A stretch of DNA of 64,000 bases from Bedellia somnulentella (Eukaryota > Arthropoda > Insecta > Lepidoptera > Bedelliidae). Where the stretch lies: assembly GCA_963576735.1 (NCBI GenBank), contig OY755191.1:8213608-8277607 (forward strand), written 5' to 3'. The notes beneath the pieces are model-generated. The model saw only the letters and a program-made list of their open reading frames with translations. It made no database searches and was not told the origin of the DNA. Positions 21,432 to 31,336 of the stretch are shown piece after piece. The position numbers were made by a program, and so were the translations under genes. Positions within the stretch are counted from its first letter, which is position 1. Every line of letters starts with the position of its first letter.

Positions 21432-21614
21432 TTATATACATATACTCACGGCTATAAATCCCTAGATGGGGTAGCCAGAGCTAAAGAATTAGAAATTCCT
21501 CAGCTTCTTCTGGAAGTTGCGTGGGGAAAAGATGGTGAAATAAAGGTTGTTGGTGATGGGTCCCTAACCGCATCGCCCAAAAATCCCGTAAAAGCACACG
21601 TTAGTCGCCTCTTA
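21432..21614 (+). mobile_element. S2 repeat, left part of a split copy
   Basis: It runs from catatactcacggctataaa to gttagtcgcctctta, where the TIR element 21615-23695 interrupts it. The rest resumes at 23696. Confidence 0.9.
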
Positions 21615-21712
21615 AAGTGCTAACAGACGATCGAACATGTACGGCGCGCACCAGTGTTCGTGGTACGGGCCGTACCAAAAACGAACGTGTGTAGCGTGGT
21701 TCGCCGCACATA

Positions 21713-23093
21713 ATATCTTCATAAATGACATTTACAAAGTATTTTTCCATTCACTCTTTCTTCTATTCGCTGACGATACCAAAATATATAAAACTATCAC
21801 GTGTTACGGTGATTGCCTTGCCTTGCAGTCGGATCTTGACCGCTTTGCTACCTATTGTAGTAATAATAATTTACAACTTAATTTAGACAAGTGCCATATT
21901 ATATCCTTTTGTAGGAAAACCAAATATGATTTATTCCCCTATTCACTTTTTTCCAAAGTCCTTTCAAGAACAAGTGAGGTTAGAGATCTTGGCATCATAA
22001 TTGACTCTAAATTGCTATTTGATAAACATATTTCTAGCATATTCTCCAAAGCGTATAAATTGCTAGGATTTGTACTTCGTCAGTCAAAAGAATTTAAAAG
22101 CCCTCAAACTATTGTAACACTTTATAATGCATTGGTACTACCAATACTCCAATATGGCTCAACAGTATGGAACCCCATGTATCAAGTATATATCAAAATG
22201 CTTCAAAGAATTCAAAATAAGTTTATTAAACACCTCAACTATAGATTTCCATACTTTAACAACCTTCCTAACTTGAAACCCTTAAAATGTGCTAGAGACA
22301 CTAGGGATCAAGTAATGTTATTTAAAACCATCCACAATCTAATTGATTCACCTTATTTGTTATCAAGGTTAAACTTCAGATGTCCGTCCCACAACACTAG
22401 AAACTCATTCACATTCCACACATCATCTCTTAGGACTAATTATGCCACCAACACATTTATTTCCCGTGCTATTATTTCTTACAATACAAAATTTTCCGAA
22501 GCTGACATTTTCAATTTATCATTAACTCAATTTAAGAACTTTTGTAAACAGTTGGAGTTTGTTGAATCAGCGGATTGACCCTAAATGTTTGAGTCATACA
22601 ATTTTCTCTTAATATAATTATTTGAATTTATATTTATTTATTATATTATATTTATATATTTACTTATTATGTTATTATATTAAAGTATGTATTTTAAGTA
22701 CTTTCATTCATAATTATCTTATATATTATTAATTTATGTATTTTTAACCTTGAAAAGTAAGTATCTTATTTAGGTATATTTTATTATCATAAAATATTAT
22801 TAACATTATTTCCTAAAATCTATATGCATATTTTGTAATCTTGTAGTGTTTGCTTGGTCTGGTGGGAATGACAATAGAATTCATTTAACTTACTTAATTT
22901 CATCTGTATAAATTATCCACATTACAACTGATGTATAATTGTTTTGTTTTCATTAGTTATTTAATTTGCGTTTTTCTGTATCGTCTGTATATCAATTGGT
23001 AGAAACTTTATAGGTCAAGAACTTCTCTGTATTTTTGTCTTATTTGAAATATTGTGTACCGTTTGTTTCTCAAATAAATAAATAAATAAATAA
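21713..23093 (+). mobile_element. Jockey-like LINE fragment, 5'-truncated
   Basis: The frame to 22578 encodes the C-terminal part of a reverse transcriptase: LFADDTKIYK, LQSDLDRFATYCSNNNLQLN, VRDLGIIIDSKLLFDKHI, LVLPILQYGSTVWNP and LQRIQNKFIKHLNYR. A ~490-bp AT-rich 3' UTR and an (aaat)n tail at 23072-23092 follow. No stops interrupt the frame. It sits inside the TIR element. Confidence 0.88.
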
Positions 23094-23130
23094 TATTAAT
23101 ATTGGTGCGGGCTGGTTCGAAGCGCTTGCG

Positions 23131-23690
23131 GTGCACGGTGCGATGGTGCGCGCCGTACATGTTTGATCGTCTGTAGGCTAGAGCGCACCGCACAGTGCGA
23201 TGGTGCGCGCCGTACATGTTCGATCGTCTGTAGGCTAGAGCGCACCGCACAGTGCGATGGTGCGCGCCGTACATGTTCGAACGTCTGTAGGCTAGAGCGC
23301 ACCGCACAGTGCGATGGTGCGCGCCGTACATGTTCGAACGTCTGTAGGCTAGAGCGCACCGCACAGTGCGATGGTGCGCGCCGTACATGTTCGATCGTCT
23401 GTAGGCTAGAGCGCACCGCACAGTGCGATGGTGCGCGCCGTACATGTTCGAACGTCTGTAGGCTAGAGCGCACCGCACAGTGCGATGGTGCGCGCCGTAC
23501 ATGTTCGAACGTCTGTAGGCTAGAGCGCACCGCACAGTGCGATGGTGCGCGCCGTACATGTTCGAACGTCTGTAGGCTAGAGCGCACCGCACAGTGCGAT
23601 GGTGCGCGCCGTACATGTTCGATCGTCTGTAGGCTAGAGCGCACCGCACAGTGCGATGGTGCGCGCCGTACATGTTCGATCGTCTGTTAG
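23131..23690. repeat. Minisatellite, nine 57-bp units
   Basis: Nine near-identical units starting gtctgtaggctagagcgcac at 23169, 23226, 23283, 23340, 23397, 23454, 23511, 23568 and 23625, plus partial units at both ends. Units differ mainly at gatc/aacg. The right-hand unit merges into the element's terminal repeat. As 57 is a multiple of three, several frames stay open on both strands; these are not genes. Confidence 0.97.
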
Positions 23691-23695
23691 CACTT

Positions 23696-23752
23696 TTACG
23701 TACACCCACCGGAAGAAATGGGGAAATGCTATTCTAAGCTGACACTACACCG
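23696..23752 (+). mobile_element. S2 repeat, right part of the split copy
   Basis: It continues ttacgtacacccaccggaag to attctaagctgacactacac, completing the copy begun at 21432. Confidence 0.88.
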
Positions 23753-23786
23753 CCTATTATTTTAATTATTTTATTTTATTTGATAG

Positions 23787-24003
23787 GCCGTGTAGTGCCG
23801 GCTTAGAATGTCACTACCCCTTTCTACCCTCGGGTGTCGTAAGAGGCGACTATGCGGGCGATCAATGCGGTTGCCGACCCATCACCAATAATACTTTATT
23901 CGTACCATCTTGTCCCTCATCAACTTCAAAATGTGGCCGAAGAGTTTCTAGCTCTAAAGCTCTGGCTACCCCTTTTTGGGATTTATGGCCCTGAGTATGT
24001 GTA
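23787..24003 (-). mobile_element. S2 repeat
   Basis: gtgtagtgccggcttagaat to atttatggccctgagtatgt, with the usual gaggcgacta and cccatcaccaataatac blocks. Confidence 0.85.
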
Positions 24004-24008
24004 TATGT

Positions 24009-24706
24009 CGCAGGCAGATTGTATAATCCGCCGTTTACATAACGGCTAGCCGTTTTCGAAAACAGCGCCGTTTTGTAATGCGGCGGTTCAAGCATTAGCC
24101 GGATTGAATGCGGCTAGATATAAAACCCCCAGTTTGCCATAATTTATAAAATCGAGAGATTAGCCGCCACTTTGAAAGTTTTTAGTTCCGATTCTTAACA
24201 CTCGTAGCGCTACCTGACATAACAACAATAGCGAGTGGGTTAAATTGTGAAGTTTTGAGTGAATTTGTGAGTGAACAGTGACTTTGAGAAATAATTTCAA
24301 TACTGATTTAAAATACAGATAATGCATTAAAGGTGCTCGCTCCGCTGCGCTTCGCTCGCTCGTTTTATACATAACCTAACCTAACCTAGCTAAATGTGAC
24401 CTAGCTTTTCTTCCCCTGCAGGGGGCTTTTGCCCCCCGATCCACCCAAGCAGAACTTCAATTTTTTATGAAGACTAATCATTATGATTTTAAATGGTATG
24501 TGAAATATTTTCGGACCTCCGATGATGGGAGCTAAAAGTTATGTAAGTAAAAGCGCACCCGAGTATAAGTACGATGGGCCGCCTTATTGAAGAACGTATC
24601 GCAATAACAATCCGGCTAATGCTTGAACCGCCGCATTACAAAACGGCGCTGTTTTAGAAAACGGCTAGCCGTATTGTAAAACGGCGGATTGTACAATCCG
24701 CCTGCG
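24009..24706. mobile_element. TIR/foldback element with ~97-bp inverted repeats
   Basis: Arms 24009-24105 and 24609-24706 are inverted copies with few differences, starting cgcaggcagattgtataatc and containing cggctagccgttttc and gcggcggttcaagcattagc. The ~500-bp centre encodes nothing recognised and carries part of the 'cctaacc' repeat. No clear target duplication. Confidence 0.85.
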
Positions 24707-24815
24707 TCATATATATGTACATTTTTAAAATAACTTAACCAATTACATAACAAAACTATGTTACTTATGGATGGCCATTACCATTTTATTGTTTTATTTT
24801 TTACTATAATTCAAA

Positions 24816-25140
24816 CGATCACGCCATATATCGCCGAAGGGGTTGGCAGAGGTACTAATACCTCTGAACATCACGTGACATTGTCGCCTGGTTTTCAAAG
24901 TACCCACGATTTGCTTGGACAGTATACTCACGTGATAGGCATGTGCGAATACACTGACACATGACAAGGCACAACTTAGCCGAGTGGGTTTCCTCACGAT
25001 GTTATTCCTCACCTCCTCACTTTGATAAATTAACCACACGTCTGACTTAAGAAAAGACAAATTAATGTAAACCTGACCCGGTTTTTGAACCCATGCCTGT
25101 CTGCATGATAGGCTGTATTCTACCCACTGACCTGTCACGG
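24816..25140 (-). mobile_element. S1 SINE
   Basis: acgccatatatcgccgaagg to ctgacctgtcacgg, in the usual S1 order on the minus strand. The A/B-box end is diverged. Lies 170 bp upstream of SMARCC exon 10. Confidence 0.8.
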
Positions 25141-25309
25141 TTGGTTTTACATTTTACTATTACTACATTTTTAATCAAAAGATTTAAACTCTTGTTAGAT
25201 TTTTCGTGTTAATCAAAAGCATTAAGTCTTCCAAAAATTTCAATGACTATCTATCACCACTTGTACATTATTTGTACAAGACAATTCACATATTTTTTTA
25301 TATTTTCAG

Positions 25310-25430
25310 TTGGAAGCCGATCTCCGTCCTACGGCCATGGGTCCGCCGCCCACGTCCCACTTCCATGTTTTATGCGACACCCCATCCGGATTGCAGCCTC
25401 TTATCACCAGACCTACACAGCCTAGACCTG
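25310..25430 (+). CDS. mor: SMARCC/moira exon 10
   Basis: The exon encodes [20 protein letters not shown], then [19 protein letters not shown] and P. Human: [28 protein letters not shown]. It joins exon 9 after a 7.1-kb intron filled with mobile elements. Acceptor atttticag-type pyrimidine tract (tattttcag|ttggaa), donor ctg|gtaaga. 121 nt, ends in phase 1. Confidence 0.95.
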
Positions 25431-25691
25431 GTAAGAATTTGGGTATTTATAAAAGTTTTGGAAAAAAAATGTAGTATACCGAATTGTCTACATTATTGAA
25501 TTAAACATTGCGTGCCTGCAAAGGTAAAACATGTTGGCCTTTTTATAAGAACTTATTTTACCATGTTCTAAAGGCAAATAAACATATTGTATTGTCATGT
25601 TATTTTGCTTTTTTGTCATTGGCTGGCATCTTGAATGGTGGTCATTTTTATCATGTCATATGTTAAGTTTATGATTTATTTATAGTTTGGC

Positions 25692-25891
25692 NNNNNNNNN
25701 NNNNNNNNNNNNNNNNNNNNNNNNNNNNNNNNNNNNNNNNNNNNNNNNNNNNNNNNNNNNNNNNNNNNNNNNNNNNNNNNNNNNNNNNNNNNNNNNNNNN
25801 NNNNNNNNNNNNNNNNNNNNNNNNNNNNNNNNNNNNNNNNNNNNNNNNNNNNNNNNNNNNNNNNNNNNNNNNNNNNNNNNNNNNNNNNNNN
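25692..25891. other. Assembly gap (200 N) hiding the SANT-domain exon(s)
   Basis: A run of exactly 200 N, probably a placeholder for a gap of unknown size. Between exon 10 (...TQPRP) and exon 11 ([10 protein letters not shown]...) homologues have ~95-110 residues, including the WTEQETLLLLEALEMY SANT segment. Neither flank (25431-25691, 25892-26254) encodes it. Confidence 0.9.
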
Positions 25892-26254
25892 ACCACAGAA
25901 AATCAATCAATTCGTTTATTTGTTAATAAAATACGTTGTGCTCGAAATTAGTTTACATTACCTCACAGATATACAATGCTGAAATCTCTGGTTACGGATC
26001 TTTGCAATGATCGTCGGCTGCGACGTAAGTCGCATGTTCCTTGTTTGTCATCGTCAAGATGTGGACAAATTTAAGATATTGACCGCAACCATATTCCAAC
26101 CTGCGCCACAAACAACAAAGATTGCTAATATCCGTAATCAAGATATGGATCTTAAAAGGCGCTAAAATTAGAATTAGAACAGAATCTTTTATCACTGATT
26201 TTATTATAACCATAAACCCAGACCCGTTATTAAAACATATATCCTTTGCCACAG

Positions 26255-26409
26255 GTGGAGTCCTAGGCCCATTGGCTTACCAACCCATTCCATTCAGCAA
26301 GCAAGGCAACCCGGTGATGAGCACAGTGGCCTTCCTGGCTTCTGTAGTGGACCCCAGGATCGCTAGCAAGGCCACTAAGGCGGCTATGGACGAATTTGTT
26401 GCTATTAAG
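26255..26409 (+). CDS. mor: SMARCC/moira exon 11
   Basis: The exon encodes (G)[19 protein letters not shown], then [20 protein letters not shown] and [12 protein letters not shown]. Human: [46 protein letters not shown]. This is the post-SANT conserved block. Acceptor tgccacag|gtggag requires phase 1 from the hidden exon; donor aag|gtatgt, phase 0. Confidence 0.97.
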
Positions 26410-26516
26410 GTATGTATTATAAGTCTGTGTGTATTATAGTGACCCAGTATGCTTGTGCGTGACAGCTGATTACTTCGATAAGTATTTTATTGGGTATTGT
26501 GTATAGTCTTATATAT

Positions 26517-26626
26517 CTAGGGTCTCTAACCGCATCGCCCAAAAATCCCCAATACCCTTGTTGACCTATTACGAACACTCACGGTTAAAAGTGGGGCAGT
26601 GCTATCTTAAGCCTACACTTTAAGTA
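26517..26626 (+). mobile_element. S2 repeat fragment
   Basis: tctctaaccgcatcgcccaa to gtgctatcttaagcctacac: the 3' half of S2. From 26627 to 27218 the intron shows nothing recognised. Confidence 0.75.
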
Positions 26627-27222
26627 TTTTTTGTTTTAATGTCTAATAGTGGATAATGGAGCTTTTGCTACCATCCATTGTGTAAAAAGTTACAAGATTG
26701 CAAGAAAAAGAGTGTCAATCTTACAACTTACGATACCACTGACACGGTCACAAATTATCTGCTATATCCTAATAGCAGATCTACCCACTAGCAGTTTTAT
26801 TATCATCTGATAAAGAAGCATTCATCACACTTTTTGATCATTCGGAAAATCTAGCAAACACCGTCTTCAAGAGTATCGCATTTACACTAATAATTTGTGA
26901 CATACAAATGTCACACTGACACTTGTATGTCTCAACTTTGGAGAGTGTTCTCAAATGTTTGGCCATTCAAACTCAAGTACCTTTTTAGTATAGATGGCAT
27001 TGTAAACACCAAACTTGATAGAATTACTAAAATCGTTATTGATTGTCCAGTGGTATATCAACCTGAAAGCGTTTTTGAAAGCGTAGCGCTTCTATTCAAC
27101 CACATATAAATGGATGATGCCTTTCCTTTTTTTTCTAGACAGATGATTCCAATGCGATCTTTACAGCGTTCCGAATCGCATCATTTTCATTATCGCATTG
27201 GAAAATACACCGCTTTCTTTAA

Positions 27223-28321
27223 CCTTTTACGTCTCGCCGGCTCCCAGAGTAGCCAGAAGTAAAAGTACCGTCAAACCCCGATGGCTCCCCGTGGAGCCGC
27301 CGATGGCCAGCTTACCGTGTTCGAATTAACCCCTTAAATTACGTTTTTATTGATATCAACGCCTTGTGTATGAAGTGAGCTTTAAAAAAGAGACCAATCA
27401 CTGCCATCTTGGATACTTCATTCACTTGAAATCGTCGTTGGAAATTCAAGAATTTTTATCACTTTCGTGTGGTGATTTGTTTACAATATTTCTGTGTATT
27501 TTGTGGCGAGACCGATAAATATTTATTTTATTTCAAGTATTTATTCTATGAACTTTAAAATTCGCACAAAAGTCGTTAATATTTTAGAGCGGTTTAGAGA
27601 AAAAAATTAAAAAATAAACTTTGTTACTGATTGATCATCGCTGATCTCGCATCGCTCGATCGGATCGCCGTTATTTAAATCTTTTTTTTCATTGTGTTAG
27701 CAAATAATAATTACAGCAAATGTCACCTTATTTTATTGGAAATTTCATTTAGAATCTAATTGTGCAATTTGTTTTCCAAAATATGATCAATTGCAGGAAA
27801 TATTACAATTTACGCAAAATACTCCATAGTCATGGCCGCCATTTTTACTCTAATATTTGACATATAGGATGTTCACTTTTTTATCTGGGATGTTGGCTGT
27901 GGTGTGTTATAATTTTACGTTACTAATCTAAGAAGTATTGATAAACAACATTATTTTATTACGGAATTCATAAAATATTATCCTCAAATTAATGGTGCAA
28001 AATTTCTACTTTCTAGTCCTCGTAGGCTGTGCGTTGATATGTCAGTCAGACAGTTTTTCTTCATATATATATATATATATATATTCTAATTGTATTATGT
28101 TATATTATATAGATAATATAACATAATACAATTAGAATAATAAAAACAATTTAGAATACGAAACTATTAAAATTAAACATATAAAACATATGAAATTGAA
28201 CATCCTGTATCTCTTATGTCGAGAATACCCGTCGGCTCCCCGTGGAGCCAAACGCAAATAACTCTATTGTTGCCGGGTTTTGACGGTACTTGTCCTTCGC
28301 TAGTGCTCGGGAAGTCACAGG
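27223..28321. mobile_element. piggyBac-like MITE, ~1.1 kb
   Basis: TTAA on both sides (27219-27222, 28322-28325). The element begins CCTTTTACG and ends CACAGG, with inverted subterminal blocks aagtaccgtcaaa.cccg and ggctccccgtggagcc near each end. TTAA duplication and CCY...RGG ends are the piggyBac hallmark. No transposase. Internal (at)n and a long hairpin at 28084-28137 add structure. Confidence 0.8.
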
Positions 28322-28447
28322 TTAAGGATGCATTGGTGCCACTGCCGAATTAACTTAGTTTTTTCCAGCACCTACTTGAGTAAGTGTTGTACTGTCAATA
28401 TCATTACATCATGCTGTAAAAATTAAAGTAATAATCTTGTCGTACAG

Positions 28448-28556
28448 GACGAAGTGCCAGCAGCAGTAATGGAAGCGCATGTAAAAGCTGCGGCGGCCGG
28501 TGGTCTTGCATCCGCATTGGCTGCTACTTGTATCGCCGGGACTGACACTGATGCTG
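28448..28556 (+). CDS. mor: SMARCC/moira exon 12
   Basis: The exon encodes DEVPAAVMEAHVKAAAAGGL, then ASALAATCIAGTDTDA. Human: EEVPLELVEAHVKKVQ...LESSCIAGT. Acceptor gtacag|gacgaa, donor gctg|gtatgt, 109 nt, ends in phase 1. Confidence 0.94.
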
Positions 28557-29280
28557 GTATGTATTGTAAAACATTTTAAATGTACATCATACACTACATA
28601 CATAGAGATGATGGATGGTAGTAAATAGGCTATTTGACTGTACTAAAAATATACATTTCTTTTATTTCATAAGTCTTAATATATTTTTCCGAGAGCGATT
28701 TGTAATAATGCGAGATAAAAATAATGCATTATTTTACCAAAATTCGTCTTCTAAAATAAGTTTTTTCGATGCAACTGTCACGTGACTAAAAACGACCGTA
28801 ATTGGCTATTTCTATAATGACGTAGATTGCGCATAAATAGACTGTGTATCACTTCGTTTATTGGTGTATAATGCGGATTTGACGTCACAACATGCCACAG
28901 CCGCCATATTACTTAAATTCACGTTTTCGCGGCACATTTGAATATTGCATTTTAAAGGCGGGAATTATTTTTTTAGGGCTCCTTATAAACGAATAAACAC
29001 CGTAAGATAGTTTTCAAAACATTGTCGAATAGTCTATTGGTAGAAGAAATCTAGAGAAAATGTGGGAGGTAACGTTAGTAGAGGAAGACCAATGGGAAAT
29101 AAAGAAAAAACAATGAACGAAATAACAATTAATAGTTTATCGGAATCTTGTAATTAGAAATACTTGTGTTGGGAATAACCCGCTTCTTTCCTTACAGTCT
29201 ATCTATACTTAAGGTAGGCAATACAATGGTAAGTTTTGTTAAACTAAAATAAGTCCAAAATAATTAATACAGATTTGGTG

Positions 29281-29457
29281 GGGTATAGAGTGTGCTCAAA
29301 AAGGCAGGCGCCCGAAGTATAAAGAATAAAAGAGCAAATATGAAAATATTGATGGAAGTAAACGAAGCTAGAGAGGTTTGCCAGGATCGTACAAAGTGAC
29401 GATCGATAATTTCTGCATACCCCAATGGGCAATAATGGCGTGAGTAAATGTATGTAT
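29281..29457 (+). mobile_element. RTE-like LINE 3' fragment
   Basis: It matches 20975-21140 of the LINE (gagtgtgctcaaaaaggcag, agtaaacgaagctagagag, caatgggcaataatggcgtg) with several indels. Lies in SMARCC intron 12. Confidence 0.88.
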
Positions 29458-29880
29458 TAGTTCATTCCGACACACTCACACGCTGGAATCGTGTTTTACC
29501 ATTCTTTACTCATCTGCATTCAATCAATGGCTTTACCTTTTACAATAGATTAATGCTATGACCGGATAGTTTTTAATGCACGAGTATTTTGGTACTAATT
29601 CGGACTAGCCAATGCATTTAGAACTCACCCTAAACGAGGAGGGTAAATTACTTTTTGTTTCAACTCCTATTTAATATCCTCCTGAGATGATATCCAAGTA
29701 GATGTCATTAAAACTATAAATTTGTGATGGTTGAATTAGCAATCAAAATTCATACAATCGAGCATCAAAGTCAAGAAAAATGTTGTATTTCCAAAAGAGC
29801 TCCCTAGTGAATATAAAAACTACATTCAACCTTGTATTCATTTTGATTCATTGTTAAATTTCACTTACATTTTGTAACAG

Positions 29881-30012
29881 CTGGTGAGAAAAAGGAAGGT
29901 GAAGTGAAAACCGAAGCTATGGAGGTGGAAGAGCCAGAGCCTAAACCGAAAGAAGAGCCTTCTGAGTCTTCAGAGGACAGTAAAGATACCAAGGAGGGAG
30001 TACCACCAACAG
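29881..30012 (+). CDS. mor: SMARCC/moira exon 13
   Basis: An acidic linker: (A)GEKKEGEVKTEAMEVEEPE, then PKPKEEPSESSEDSKDTKEG and VPPT. The homologous human stretch is similarly Glu/Lys-rich and poorly conserved. Acceptor gtaacag|ctggtg, donor acag|gtaaga; 132 nt keep phase 1. Confidence 0.9.
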
Positions 30013-30263
30013 GTAAGACATACATTAAATATAGATAATAAGAATAATAATTTTGAAATAATAAGAATAATTCTCTGTTTTTTGAAAGTCACAATAACTT
30101 ATTTATAAGGAGATAAGATGCGTTGTTGTGAGAAGAACCTGTAAGAAACTCACATGCCCCAGATCAACACACATCTTTTCTTAGTCGTATCACAATATTG
30201 GTGTATGGCTGGGAATATTTTGATAAGAGCCCTGTTGACGACAAGTATTAATAAATATATTTT

Positions 30264-30675
30264 TTAATATATTGAGGAGAGAGAAAAAAATACGAGACTA
30301 GCAGGACTCGAACCCATGACCCATGACCCCATGGTCAACGCCCCGCCCCGTATTACGTATCTTTTGGTACTGACGATCGTGTCGCAAGTTGCACGATTGT
30401 CGCTGTCAATGTCATAAATTTGTATGCGATTTGACACTTTTAACAGCGACAATATTGCAACTTGCTACACAATCGCGGTCGCTAAAGATACATAATCAGC
30501 CCCCCGGTCGCTCTGGCAATTGAACTAATGATGTCAAGTAACTTACTAGTGCTTACTTTGTTTTTCCTTTCTGAGGGTTTGAGTCTTGCTGGTGTCGAAA
30601 ATTTTTTTCTTTCCTTAATTGATTAGTTATAATCCCCACATGAGATTTTCATGAAGAAAACATTCTGCTGTGCAT
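30264..30675. repeat. S3 inverted pair around a small inverted repeat
   Basis: A minus S3 remnant (aggactcgaacccatgacc, about 30264-30345) and a plus S3 remnant (gggtttgagtcttgctggtg to cacatgagattttcatgaag, about 30575-30660) flank arms at 30349-30406 and 30442-30500. Those arms share cgtatctttt-like ends and gattgtcgctgt. Confidence 0.7.
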
Positions 30676-30687
30676 TTTGCTGGGTAC

Positions 30688-30962
30688 TGTCGGCTTAGAT
30701 TGCTGTGTAGTGTCGGCTTAGATTGCTGTGTAGTGTCGGCTTAGAATAACACTACCCCATTTCTGCCGGTGGGTGTACGTAAGAGGCGACTAACGGTATT
30801 GGGTCTTTTAAGGGATTTTTGGGCGACGCGGTTGGAGACCCATCACCTTTATTTTGTCATCTTTTCCCCACACAACTTTCCAAAAGTGGTTGAGGAACTT
30901 CTAGTTCCTTAGCTCTGGCTACCCCTTCTAGGGATTTATAGCCTTGAGCATAATATGTATGT
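30688..30962 (-). mobile_element. S2 repeat with partially triplicated 5' end
   Basis: The start shows gtcggcttagattgctgtgtagt repeated about three times before the normal body (tctgccggtgggtgtacgt, tttttgggcgacgcggttgg, ccaaaagtggttgagga, atttatagccttgagcataa). Confidence 0.85.
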
Positions 30963-30996
30963 AAAACATTCTATTAATATTGTTTTTGTTATACAG

Positions 30997-31203
30997 ACGA
31001 GGGCACAATCGACGCTAAAATGCAATCGGCCGCCGCCGCCGCTCTAGCTGCCGCCGCAGTGAAAGCCAAACATCTAGCGGGCGTCGAAGAGAGGAAGATC
31101 AAGTCCTTGGTTGCTTTACTTGTGGAGACGCAGATGAAGAAGTTGGAGATCAAACTGAGGCATTTTGAGGAGCTTGAGGCGACCATGGAGAGGGAGAGGG
31201 AAG
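30997..31203 (+). CDS. mor: SMARCC/moira exon 14 (start of coiled coil)
   Basis: The exon encodes (D)[19 protein letters not shown], then [20 protein letters not shown] and [20 protein letters not shown] ending [10 protein letters not shown]. [39 protein letters not shown] is nearly invariant in animals and forms the long helix that dimerises SMARCC and contacts other core subunits. Acceptor atacag|acgagg, donor gaag|gtgagt; 207 nt keep phase 1. Confidence 0.97.
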
Positions 31204-31336
31204 GTGAGTCAAACGTTTCAAACGTGAGAATCATTCAAACTAGCCCAGAAAATATTGCTATGCAACATAAGAATACTTGGTTCTTTATCAAAAGCTTGGT
31301 GCGGGCGTCCACGTATAATTGCTGTTTATATAATTA

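Larger units (their letters stand above)
21615..23695. mobile_element. TIR DNA element with amplified 57-bp subterminal repeat
   Basis: Terminal inverted repeats begin AAGTGCTAACAGACGATCGA and continue ACATGTACGGCGCGCAC at both ends. The flanks are a TTA triplet on each side, inside an S2 repeat whose two halves join exactly. A 3-bp TTA duplication fits the PIF/Harbinger TWA rule, but no transposase is present, so the superfamily is tentative. A jockey-like LINE and a minisatellite fill the interior. Confidence 0.82.

Noticed and set aside
23131..23690. CRISPR-like array
   Set aside because: Units are contiguous without unique spacers, and the sequence is a eukaryotic genome.
23008..23709. 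Long open frames of repeated VCRLERTAQCDGARRTC or SNMYGAHHRTVRCALAYRR type on both strands
   Set aside because: They come from a 57-bp minisatellite whose unit is a multiple of three, so any stop-free frame stays open. There is no start context, splice site or homology.
25669..25926. Open frames of X residues
   Set aside because: They span the N gap only.
25992..26252. Minus-strand frame beside the gap as a host exon
   Set aside because: No recognisable motif; it lies directly upstream of the exon 11 acceptor in intron-like sequence.
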